Assembly (NCBI RefSeq): GCF_016702655.1
Contig: NZ_JADJDO010000035.1
Location: 1 to 8,824, forward strand
From: Ideonella sp.
GTDB taxonomy: Bacteria > Pseudomonadota > Gammaproteobacteria > Burkholderiales > Burkholderiaceae_C
Length of the DNA stretch: 8,824 nucleotides
Reading direction: 5' to 3'
The first letter of the stretch is position 1. The number at the start of each line of letters is the position of its first letter. The position numbers were made by a program, and so were the translations under genes. Of the stretch, positions 1 through 8,824 are shown piece after piece. The notes beneath the pieces were generated by a model. That model had not been told where the DNA came from, made no database searches, and was given only the letters and a program-made list of their open reading frames with translations.

Positions 1-438
1 TTCGGCCTGCTGGCGCATGTCCTGCACACCGCGCTGCTGGCGCTCGTTGCCGGCGTGCCGGCGCTGGCCTGGCATGGCTGGCTGATCGGCGTGGCGATCA
101 TCGCGCTGGCCGGCGCGTTCCAGTTCAGCGACCTCAAGCACCATTGCCTGGAGAAGTGCCGCACGCCGCTCGGCTTCGTCATCGAGCACTGGCGCGGGTC
201 CGCGCAGGCGCGCCACGCCTTCGTGCTCGGAGCGCATCACGGCCTGTTCTGCGTCGGCTGCTGCTGGGCGCTGATGTTGCTGATGTTCGCCGTCGGTGCC
301 GGCAGTCTCGGCTGGATGCTGTTGCTGGCGGCGGTGATGGCCATCGAGAAGAACGTCGCCTGGGGCCGTCGCTTGAGCGCGCCGCTCGGGTTCGCGCTGC
401 TGGCGTGGGCGGCCTGGCTCCTCGCAACGCCGCCATGA
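1..438 (+). CDS. DUF2182 predicted metal-binding integral membrane protein (5'-truncated by window)
   Basis: The reading frame is open from base 1 and ends at the TGA at 436-438, so the N-terminus lies outside the window. The visible 145 residues are very hydrophobic, with about four or five membrane segments. The Cys/His pattern is typical of DUF2182 (COG5486): a CLEKCR motif with C49 and C53 of the visible part, a following G-rich/aromatic stretch, then HHGLFCVGCCW with C84, C87 and C88, and a conserved membrane segment ending in a Met-rich stretch and EK. The family is annotated as a predicted metal-binding inner-membrane protein. Its biochemical role is not established and I do not assign one. 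The gene ends 17 bases before the permease start, so the two may share a transcript. A GTG at 55 is in frame but falls inside the family domain, so it is not the start. Confidence 0.85.
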   Translation, partial: FGLLAHVLHTALLALVAGVPALAWHGWLIGVAIIALAGAFQFSDLKHHCLEKCRTPLGFVIEHWRGSAQARHAFVLGAHHGLFCVGCCWALMLLMFAVGAGSLGWMLLLAAVMAIEKNVAWGRRLSAPLGFALLAWAAWLLATPP

Positions 439-455
439 TGCAGGCGCGATGACGC

Positions 456-1345
456 ATGGCCGAGCGCCGCGTCGGTCCGTCCGCACTCAGGATCGCCGCA
501 CTCACCGCGGTGGCGATGGTCGCCTTCGCGGCCAACTCGCTGCTGTGCCGGCTCGCGCTCGATCGCGGCGCCATCGATGCGGCGAGCTTCTCCAGCATCC
601 GCCTGCTCGCCGGCGCGGTGGCGCTCGCCGTGATCCTGCACCTTCGGCGCGGCGAGCCCGCGCGCGCGGTGGCGGACTGGTGGGCAGCGGCGATGCTCTT
701 CACTTACGTCGCGATGTTCTCGTTCGCCTACCTCAGCCTTTCGGCAGGCACCGGCGCGCTGATCCTGTTCGGCGCGGTCCAGCTGACGATGTTCGGCGTC
801 GGCCTCTACTCGGGCGAGCGCTTCCGCGCCAGCGCCTGGTTCGGCCTCGCCCTGGCCGCGGGCGGGCTCGTCTATCTGGTGTCTCCGGGCCTGGCCTGCA
901 CGCCGTGCTCGCCGGTGCGGCGATGATGGCCGTGGCCGGCATCGCCTGGGGCGTGTACTCGCTGCGCGGCCGCGGGGTGGCCGATCCGCTCGCCGCGACC
1001 GCCGCCAACTTCCTGCGCGCGACACCCCTCGCGCTGGCGCTGAGCCTCGTGCTTGCCGCCGACGCCAGCGTCGACGCCACCGGCGTCGCGCTCGCCGTCG
1101 CGTCGGGTGCGGTCACCTCGGGCATCGGCTACGTGATCTGGTACGCGGCGCTCAATGGCCTGACCGCGATGCGCGCCGCGACGGTGCAGCTGTCGGTGCC
1201 CCCGATCGCCGCGTTCGGCGGCGTGCTGTTCCTGTCGGAGGCGATCAGCGTGCGCCTCGCGGCGGCTTCCGTCGCCATCCTCGGCGGCGTCGCGCTGGTG
1301 CTCGTGAGCAAGTCGCGCCGGCCTGCGCCGCAGCGGTCCGGCTGA
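456..1345 (+). CDS. EamA/DMT-family permease, interrupted by a one-base deletion
   Basis: This is a drug/metabolite-transporter superfamily permease of the inner membrane; the substrate cannot be told from sequence. The first half reads in one frame from the ATG at 456 (residues 1 to about 144: the N-terminal EamA repeat, with hydrophobic helices and a short loop LRRGEPARA). The second half reads in another frame from about 899 to the TGA at 1343-1345, with AAMMAVAGIAWGVYSLRGRG opening the second EamA repeat and LSVPPIAAFGGVLFLSEAIS near its end. Frame is lost between about 885 and 899. Inserting one base there gives 891 bp, 296 residues and two complete EamA repeats, which is the normal family size. 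As written, the protein would stop at 924-926 after 156 residues. The break is either a real pseudogene lesion or a consensus error; the intact second half favours error. The ATG at 449 is in the other frame and is not the start. Confidence 0.8.
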
Positions 1346-1368
1346 ATCCCGCGCCAGCCGGCCGGGAT
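1346..1368. terminator. Possible bidirectional terminator hairpin between convergent genes
   Basis: In the 22-base gap between the permease and purN stop codons the arms 1346-1351 (ATCCCG) and 1363-1368 (CGGGAT) pair perfectly. The stem continues inward with 1353-1355 GCC against 1360-1362 GGC after a single bulged C at 1352, leaving a four-base loop. The stem overlaps the last base of the purN stop codon. There is no T-run on either side, so it is not a canonical intrinsic terminator. Its position between converging genes is the main argument. Confidence 0.35.
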
Positions 1369-2005
1369 CAGAGCAGCAACTGCGACTCGCCGCGCGCCTG
1401 GCGCACCACGCCGTGCCCGTCGACTTGCAGCGCGCCCTCGGCGAACCAGCGCACTGCCAGCGGATAGAGCACGTGCTCGCGCGCCAGCACGCGTGCGGCG
1501 AGCGTGTCCTCGCTGTCGTCGGCGAGCACCGGCACCACCGCCTGGGCGACGATGGGGCCGTGGTCGAGATCGGCGGTGACGAAGTGCACCGTCGCGCCGG
1601 CCACCTTGCAGCCCGCCTCGAGCGCGCGCCGGTGCGTGTGCAGGCCCTGGAACAACGGCAGCAGCGACGGGTGGATGTTCATGATGCGCCCGGCATAACG
1701 CAGCACGAAGGCGGGCGCCAGGATGCGCATGAAGCCGGCGAGCAACAGCAGATCGGGCGCGTGCGCGTCGATCGCTCGGCGAGCGCGGCGTCGAAAGCCT
1801 CGCGGCTGGCGAACGCGCGGTGATCGACGACCGCCGTCGCGATGCCGCGCGCGGCGGCGAAGGCGAGCCCGGCGGCGTCGGCGCGGTTGCTGATCACGGC
1901 CGCGACGCGCGCGTTCCAGCCCTCGCGCGCGCAGGCGTCGACGATGGCCTCCATGTTCGAGCCGCGCCCCGAGATCAGGATCACGATGCGTATGGCTTGC
2001 GTCAT
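1368..2005 (-). CDS. purN: Phosphoribosylglycinamide formyltransferase (GART), interrupted by a one-base deletion
   Basis: PurN transfers a formyl group from 10-formyltetrahydrofolate to glycinamide ribonucleotide in de novo purine synthesis, in the cytosol. Reading from the ATG at 2005-2003, the N-terminus has the phosphate-binding segment ISGRGSNMEAI. The frame is lost at codon 78 (about 1772-1775) and homology resumes at once in the next frame as IDAHAPDLLLLAGFMR. The catalytic residues are all visible in restored numbering: N110 and H112 in NIHPSLLP, and D148 in TADLDHGP. They are offset by four from E. coli N106/H108/D144. With one base restored the gene encodes 212 residues, the E. coli length. 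The stop is TGA at 1370-1368. Because the lesion sits in an otherwise perfectly conserved enzyme, a consensus error is more likely than true inactivation. The gene is divergent from trpS. Confidence 0.9.
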
Positions 2006-2066
2006 CGGCGGGCAGTGTAGCCGCCTAGAATCGACGCTTACGCCCTCGCCGAACGATCCCGCTCCC
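2006..2066. promoter_or_regulatory. Divergent purN/trpS intergenic region with candidate -10 elements
   Basis: This 61-base region must hold the promoters for both divergent genes unless they lie inside the coding sequences. On the plus strand TAGAAT at 2026-2031 resembles a sigma-70 -10 box; a start site near 2038 would give trpS a leader of about 30 bases. On the minus strand TACACT (2019-2014) is a -10-like hexamer, which would place the purN start site within a few bases of its ATG. No convincing -35 hexamer stands at 16-18 bases from either. Neither ATG has a strong Shine-Dalgarno sequence. The two candidate -10 boxes are only six bases apart on opposite strands, so the promoters could interfere with each other. 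Confidence 0.3.
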
Positions 2067-3275
2067 ATGAAGCCTCGCGTCCTCTCCGGCATGCGCCCCA
2101 CCGGCGCGCTGCACCTCGGCCACTACCACGGTGCGCTGAAGAACTGGGTGCGCCTGCAGGCCGAGTACGAGTGCTTCTACTTCGTCGCCGACTGGCACGC
2201 GCTGACCACGCACTACGAGGAGCGCGAGGTCATCGAGAAGAACGTCTACGACATGGTGATCGACTGGATCGCCGCCGGGCTCGACCCCGAGCAGTGCACG
2301 ATCTTCATCCAGAGCCGCCTGCCCGAGCATGCCGAACTCTTCACGCTGCTCGCGATGGGCACGCCGCTGGGCTGGCTCGAGCGCGTGCCGACCTACAAGG
2401 ACCAGATGGAGAAGCTCAACGATCGCGACCTCGCGACCTACGGCTTTCTCGGCTACCCGCTGCTTCAGGCGGCCGACATCCTGATCTACAAGGCGAGTTA
2501 CGTGCCGGTGGGCGAGGACCAGTCCTCGCACGTCGAGCTGACGCGCGAAGTGGCGCGCCGCTTCAACCACCTGTACGGCCGCGGCGCCGGCTTCGACGCC
2601 GGCGTCGCCGCGGCGCTCGCCAAGCTGCCGCGCGACGACGCGCGCTACTTCGACAAGCAGCGCAAGACCTTCGGCGAGACCGGCACCGCCGAGGCGCTTG
2701 CCAAGGGCGAGGCGATCGTGCGCAAGGCAGCCGCTGGCGTCGCCGGGTGGACCGAACTCGACTCGGAACTGCTGCTCGGCCATCTGCACGGCAGCGGACG
2801 CACCATCCTCGTCGAGCCGCAGGCGCTGCACACCGAGGTGTTGCGGCTGCCGGGCCTGGACGGCACCAAGATGAGCAAGAGCTACGGCAACGCGGTGCTG
2901 ATGCGCGACGAGCCGGCGGTCGTCGAGAAGAAGATCCGCGGCATGGTGACCGACCCCGCGCGCGTGCGCCGCGGCGACCCCGGCGACCCCGAGAAATGCC
3001 CGGTCTGGCAGTTGCACCAGCTCTACAGCGACGCGGCGACGAAGCAGTGGGTCGTCAAAGGCTGCACCACCGCCGGCATCGGCTGCCTGGAGTGCAAGCA
3101 ACCCGTGATCGACGCCATCGTGCGCGAGCAGCAGCCCTGGCGCGAGCGCGCCGAGACCTACCTCGCCGACCCCAGGCAGGTACACCGGATCGTCGAGATG
3201 GGCACCGAGCGCGCGCGCACCGTCGCCCGCCAGACGATGGGTGACGTGCGCGCTGCGATGGGGCTCGACTATTGA
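2067..3275 (+). CDS. trpS: Tryptophanyl-tRNA synthetase
   Basis: This class I aminoacyl-tRNA synthetase charges tRNA-Trp with tryptophan using ATP. The start at 2067 is chosen because MKPRVLSGMRPTGALHLGH is the normal TrpRS N-terminus; earlier in-frame starts would run through purN. The HIGH-type motif is H16-L-G-H19 and the signature loop KMSKS is at residues 268-272, followed by YGN. The protein is 402 residues, against 334 in E. coli. The extra length is mainly an insertion at about residues 172-245, between the NHLYG segment (from 167) and ILVEPQAL (from 247), as in long-form TrpRS of Burkholderiales (recalled, not searched). The C-terminal anticodon-binding part contains GCTTAGIGCLECKQPV. 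No frame lesions are seen. It is first in a compact cluster, and its TGA overlaps the TTG start of the next gene. Confidence 0.97.
   Translation: MKPRVLSGMRPTGALHLGHYHGALKNWVRLQAEYECFYFVADWHALTTHYEEREVIEKNVYDMVIDWIAAGLDPEQCTIFIQSRLPEHAELFTLLAMGTPLGWLERVPTYKDQMEKLNDRDLATYGFLGYPLLQAADILIYKASYVPVGEDQSSHVELTREVARRFNHLYGRGAGFDAGVAAALAKLPRDDARYFDKQRKTFGETGTAEALAKGEAIVRKAAAGVAGWTELDSELLLGHLHGSGRTILVEPQALHTEVLRLPGLDGTKMSKSYGNAVLMRDEPAVVEKKIRGMVTDPARVRRGDPGDPEKCPVWQLHQLYSDAATKQWVVKGCTTAGIGCLECKQPVIDAIVREQQPWRERAETYLADPRQVHRIVEMGTERARTVARQTMGDVRAAMGLDY
3272..3275 (+). other. TTGA stop/start overlap coupling trpS to the kinase gene
   Basis: The trpS stop TGA (3273-3275) shares bases with the TTG start (3272-3274) of the next frame. 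This is the TTG version of the common ATGA overlap and supports translation by ribosomes that terminate on trpS. The start assignment rests on there being no other usable start before the conserved N-terminus. Confidence 0.65.
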
Positions 3276-4858
3276 CCCTGGGTGACGTTCTCGCACAGCA
3301 CGAGCGGCTCGTCCGCGCCCTGCTCGCCGGCGATGCGCTGCCCGGGCCGCCGGGCGAGCGCAGGCTGATCCAGACTCACATCTCGAGCCTCGTGCTCGCG
3401 GGCGACTACGCGTACAAGTTGCGCAAGCCGCTCGAGCTGCCCTTCCTCGACTTCTCGACGCCCAAGCTGCGCCGCGCCGACTGCATGGACGAGCTGCGCC
3501 TGAACCGGCGCACCGCGCCGCAGTTGTACCTGGACGTGCTGCCGATCCTCGGTACCGCGGACGCGCCGCGCCTGGGCGGCGCCGGCGACGCCGCGCCGCA
3601 GGCGATCGACTGGCTGCTGCGCATGCGCCGCTTCGACGAGGCCGACGTGCTCGCCAATGTTGCCGCACGCGGCACTTTGACCGAGGCGCAGGTCGACGCG
3701 CTGGCCGCGCAGGTGGCAGGCTTTCATGGCGCGCTCGCGCCCTCGCCGCCGGGCTTCGGACGCTCGGCCACCGTACTGCGCTGGCTGCGCGAAACGCTCG
3801 CCGGGCTCGAAGGCAGCGGCGACGCGCGCGTCAGTGCGCTGCGCGCCTGGTGCGAGCGTGAGTTCGCGCTCCAGGCGCCGCTGATCGACGCGCGCCGCGC
3901 GCAGGGCTTCGTGCGCGAAGGCCATGCCGACCTGCACCTCGCCAACATCGTGCTCGTCGACGGCGTGCCGCGGCCCTTCGATGCGGTCGAGTTCAACGCC
4001 GAGCTGCGCCACCTCGACATCGTCCATGACATCGCGTTCACCTTCATGGACCTGCTGCGCCACGGTCTGGATGCACTGGCCTGGCGCTTCGTCGGCGCCT
4101 GGTGCGAACGCAGCGGCGACTACCAAGGGCTCGCGCTGCTGCGCTTCTTCGCCGTCGAGCGCGCACTGGTGCGGGCGCGCGTCGCGCTGCTGCGCGGCGA
4201 CGCGGCGGCGCTGGCGCATGACCTCGGGCTCGCCGGGCGCATCGCTGCCCTGCCCGCGAGCCCGCCGCCGCTGGTGCTCGTGTGCGGCCTGTCGGGCTCT
4301 GGCAAGAGCACGGTCGCGCTCGAACTCGCGCCGGCGCTGGCCGGAGTTCGCCTGCGCTCCGACGTCGAGCGCAAGCGCCTGCACGGGCTGCCCGCGGCCG
4401 CTCGGCCCACCACTGCCCAGGCGGCGACGCTCTACGCGCGCGAAGCCACGCAGCGCACCTACGCCCACCTCGGCGACCTGGCGCAGGGCCTGCTGCGCGC
4501 ACGCATCGGCGCCGTGGTCGATGCGGCGGCGCTCAGGCGCGCCGAGCGCGACGCCTTGCGCGCGATCGCCGCTGCCGAGGGCGCGACCTTCGTGCTCGTC
4601 GAATGCGTTGCGCCGCAGAGCGTGCTGCGCGAGCGCATCGCGCGCCGCCTGCGCGACGGGCGCGACGCGTCCGACGCCGACCTCGACGTGCTGGACCTGC
4701 AACTGCGCGTGCGCGAACCGGTGGCGGCCGACGAATCGCCGCATCTGCTGTCAACCGACTGCGACCGGGCCACGTTGCAGCAACGCTGCGCCGCCCTCGC
4801 GGCCGAACTGTCGGCATCGCTGCCGGCGACAACCCCCACCCCGGACCACCCGCGATGA
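3272..4858 (+). CDS. APH-like kinase domain fused to P-loop ATPase/kinase domain (COG2187-COG0645 type)
   Basis: A 528-residue, two-domain predicted cytoplasmic phosphotransferase of unknown substrate. The N-terminal region (about 30-325) is aminoglycoside-phosphotransferase-like: catalytic-loop motif HADLHLAN at 218-225, DAVEF at 237-241 and HDIAFTFMDL from 252. The C-terminal region (about 335-520) has a Walker A motif GLSGSGKS at 339-346 and resembles small-molecule or nucleotide kinases. Such fusions are common in proteobacteria and are usually named bifunctional aminoglycoside phosphotransferase/ATP-binding protein. That name comes from fold similarity and is not evidence of drug resistance. 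The start is a TTG at 3272 that overlaps the trpS stop (TTGA), with a GGGG stretch about 11 bases upstream as a possible ribosome site. No in-frame ATG or GTG precedes the conserved region. Translational coupling to trpS is likely. Confidence 0.85.
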   Translation: MTLGDVLAQHERLVRALLAGDALPGPPGERRLIQTHISSLVLAGDYAYKLRKPLELPFLDFSTPKLRRADCMDELRLNRRTAPQLYLDVLPILGTADAPRLGGAGDAAPQAIDWLLRMRRFDEADVLANVAARGTLTEAQVDALAAQVAGFHGALAPSPPGFGRSATVLRWLRETLAGLEGSGDARVSALRAWCEREFALQAPLIDARRAQGFVREGHADLHLANIVLVDGVPRPFDAVEFNAELRHLDIVHDIAFTFMDLLRHGLDALAWRFVGAWCERSGDYQGLALLRFFAVERALVRARVALLRGDAAALAHDLGLAGRIAALPASPPPLVLVCGLSGSGKSTVALELAPALAGVRLRSDVERKRLHGLPAAARPTTAQAATLYAREATQRTYAHLGDLAQGLLRARIGAVVDAAALRRAERDALRAIAAAEGATFVLVECVAPQSVLRERIARRLRDGRDASDADLDVLDLQLRVREPVAADESPHLLSTDCDRATLQQRCAALAAELSASLPATTPTPDHPR

Positions 4859-5523
4859 CCGACCTGGCCACGATCGAGCTCTGCCCTTCCGGCGCCGTGC
4901 CCGCAGCGACGCTGATCGTGCTGCACGGCCTGGGCGCCGACGGCACCGACTTCATCCCGATGTGCGACGCGCTCGACCTCGCGGCGGTCGGCCCGGTGCG
5001 CTGCGTGATGCCGCGCGCGCCCGAGCGGCCGGTCACGATCAACAACGGCTACCGCATGCGCGCCTGGTACGACATCCTCGGCACCGACCTGCAGCGGCGC
5101 GAGGACGAAGCGGGCCTGCGCGAGTCGGTGCGGCAGGTCCATGCGCTGCTCGACCGCGAGGTCGCGCGCGGCGTGCCGGCACGGCGCATCGTGCTCGCCG
5201 GCTTCTCGCAGGGCTGCGCGATCACGCTGCTCGCCGGCCTGCGCTACCGCGAGCGGCTGGCTGGCCTGGCAGGGATGTCGGGCTACCTGCCGCTCGCCGA
5301 CACGACGGCCGGCGAACGCGATTCGGCCAACCACGACACGCCCGTCTTCCTCGCCCACGGCCGCAGCGACCCGATGGTGCCGATCGCGCGCGGCATGGCG
5401 GCGCGCGATGCGCTCGCCGCGCTCGGCCACGACGTGCAGTGGGAGGACTATCCGATGGAGCATTCGGTATGCATGGAAGAAGTGACGGCGCTCAACCGTT
5501 GGTTGTTGCAGGTCTGGGCCTGA
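4855..5523 (+). CDS. Alpha/beta-hydrolase carboxylesterase/lysophospholipase-type (Abhydrolase_2)
   Basis: A serine hydrolase of 222 residues, the usual size for the Abhydrolase_2 (PF02230) carboxylesterases that cleave short-chain esters or lysophospholipids. LIVLHGLGADGTDF near residues 20-33 is the oxyanion-hole region. The nucleophile elbow GFSQG places Ser118, the acid is Asp172 in GRSDPMVP, and the base is His203 in MEHSVC, so the triad is complete. The INNGYRMRAWYDI segment is also typical of the family. There is no signal peptide, so the enzyme is probably cytoplasmic. The start ATG at 4855 overlaps the previous TGA as ATGA, giving translational coupling with the kinase gene. The natural substrate and the reason for its place in this cluster are unknown. 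Confidence 0.93.
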   Translation: MTDLATIELCPSGAVPAATLIVLHGLGADGTDFIPMCDALDLAAVGPVRCVMPRAPERPVTINNGYRMRAWYDILGTDLQRREDEAGLRESVRQVHALLDREVARGVPARRIVLAGFSQGCAITLLAGLRYRERLAGLAGMSGYLPLADTTAGERDSANHDTPVFLAHGRSDPMVPIARGMAARDALAALGHDVQWEDYPMEHSVCMEEVTALNRWLLQVWA

Positions 5524-5525
5524 CG

Positions 5526-6008
5526 ATGGCAGCCATTCGACCGCAGCGCGCGCTGCCCCGGCGCTGGCTCGCTGCCCTGTTCGGCCTCGCCGCGCTGCTC
5601 TGGCTCGCCGGCTGCGCCACGCTGCCCGACGCGCTGCGCGTCAACGTGGTCGGCGTCGAGCCTCTGCAGGGCGAGGGCATGGAACTGCGCTTCGCCGTCA
5701 AGCTGCGCGTGCAGAACCCGAACGACCTCGGCGTCGACTTCGACGGCGTGGCCGTCGACCTGGAACTCAACGGCAAGAACCTCGCCACCGGCGTCAGCGA
5801 CGCCAAGGGGACCGTGCCGCGCTTCGGCGAGACGGTGATCGTGGTGCCGGTCAGCATCTCTGCCTTCGCCGCGCTGCGCCAGGTGCTGGCCTTCACCGAC
5901 GGCACGAGGCGCGACGAGATCCCCTACGTCGTCAACGGCAAGCTCGCCGGCAGCACGTTCGGCAGCGTGCGCTTCTCGCAGGCAGGGACCTTGAAGATGC
6001 CGCAGTAG
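5526..6008 (+). CDS. LEA type 2 domain lipoprotein
   Basis: A 160-residue predicted lipoprotein. The N-terminus has basic residues (R5, R8, R12, R13), a hydrophobic helix and the lipobox L27-A28-G29-C30, so it should be processed by signal peptidase II and lipidated on Cys30. The mature part is one LEA_2/water-stress-and-hypersensitivity type beta-sandwich: VEPLQGEGMELRFAVKLRVQNPN is the hallmark opening, with the NPN motif and then a long stretch of alternating beta strands. Bacterial members are small envelope lipoproteins of unclear role. The ATG at 5526 follows the esterase stop after two bases, and the gene closes the trpS cluster. The residue after Cys30 is Ala, not Asp, so retention by the Asp+2 inner-membrane rule is not indicated. 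Confidence 0.88.
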   Translation: MAAIRPQRALPRRWLAALFGLAALLWLAGCATLPDALRVNVVGVEPLQGEGMELRFAVKLRVQNPNDLGVDFDGVAVDLELNGKNLATGVSDAKGTVPRFGETVIVVPVSISAFAALRQVLAFTDGTRRDEIPYVVNGKLAGSTFGSVRFSQAGTLKMPQ

Positions 6009-6013
6009 GCGCC

Positions 6014-6028
6014 GGCGCGCGACGCGCC
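6014..6028 (+). terminator. GC stem-loop after the trpS cluster, possible weak terminator
   Basis: Six bases after the lipoprotein stop, GGCGCG (6014-6019) and CGCGCC (6023-6028) form a perfect 6-bp stem with a 3-base loop. A 10-base palindrome (6009-6018) overlaps its left arm. No T-run follows, so termination is uncertain and read-through into the methyltransferase gene is possible. Confidence 0.3.
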
Positions 6029-6031
6029 TGC

Positions 6032-6064
6032 TCCGGCCGCACGGTGGTAGCCTGCGCGGCCGGA
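6032..6064 (+). repeat. 9-bp inverted repeat in the leader of the restriction-modification gene
   Basis: TCCGGCCGC (6032-6040) and its exact reverse complement GCGGCCGGA (6056-6064) flank a 15-base loop. The right arm ends eight bases before the ATG at 6073, so it covers the place where a ribosome site would lie. A weak -10-like TAGCCT lies inside the loop (6048-6053). It could be an operator, an RNA hairpin limiting translation, or chance in GC-rich DNA. Confidence 0.4.
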
Positions 6065-6072
6065 CGACCCGC

Positions 6073-8824
<2,752 letters not shown>

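Noticed and set aside
1842..2066. N-terminal extension of trpS to earlier in-frame starts
   Set aside because: The extension would be antisense to purN and has no TrpRS similarity; the normal family N-terminus begins at the ATG at 2067.
2025..3668. 547-codon open frame on the minus strand across trpS
   Set aside because: It is opposite trpS with its HIGH and KMSKS motifs, and the translation is composition-driven.
3269..4744. 491-codon open frame on the minus strand opposite the kinase gene
   Set aside because: It is antisense to a gene with clear Walker A and APH motifs. Its translation is Arg/Ala/Gln-rich with no recognisable domain, as expected from GC-rich shadow frames.
3272..4858. Antibiotic-resistance aminoglycoside phosphotransferase
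   Set aside because: The APH-like fold is shared by many kinases. The fusion to a P-loop domain and the place in a trpS cluster fit the widespread uncharacterised family, not an acquired resistance enzyme.

Overview
The window looks like a chromosomal segment of a high-GC Gram-negative bacterium, most probably a betaproteobacterium of the order Burkholderiales. The basis is the very strong G/C preference at third codon positions, the long (about 400-residue) form of tryptophanyl-tRNA synthetase with a large insertion before its KMSKS loop, and the presence of a lipoprotein with a lipobox. The genus cannot be fixed from the sequence alone.

Left part (1-2005): the end of a DUF2182 integral membrane protein is followed after 17 bases by an EamA/DMT-type permease. 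The permease is interrupted by an apparent one-base deletion near 885-899. A convergent purN (glycinamide ribonucleotide formyltransferase, minus strand) follows and also carries an apparent one-base deletion, at about 1772-1775. A GC-rich hairpin sits between the two convergent stop codons.

Middle part (2006-6008): a 61-base divergent intergenic region separates purN from a tightly packed plus-strand cluster. The cluster is trpS, then a 528-residue fusion of an APH-like kinase domain with a P-loop ATPase/kinase domain, then an alpha/beta-hydrolase carboxylesterase, then a LEA-type lipoprotein. The junctions are a 4-base TTGA overlap, a 4-base ATGA overlap and a 2-base gap, so co-transcription and translational coupling are likely. 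The functional link of the last three to tRNA charging is not evident.

Right part (6009-8824): after a short leader rich in inverted repeats comes a large MmeI-like single-polypeptide restriction-modification enzyme, cut by the right window edge. It has a D-X9-EXK nuclease motif, methyltransferase motif I (DPACGSGNF) and motif IV (NPPF), and the start of the target-recognition region. It is broken by two compensating frameshifts, -1 near 8282 and +1 near 8376-8385, with net reading frame zero. Codon composition changes sharply at motif IV: about 6% A/T-ending codons before it and about 22% after it. This suggests that the specificity half has a different origin, or that the assembly is chimeric there.

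Four single-base indels in 8.8 kb, each with clean homology resuming in the next frame, fit consensus or assembly errors better than four independent gene decays. I see no CRISPR array, RNA gene, insertion sequence or clearly novel multi-gene system. The most notable element is the mosaic restriction-modification gene.
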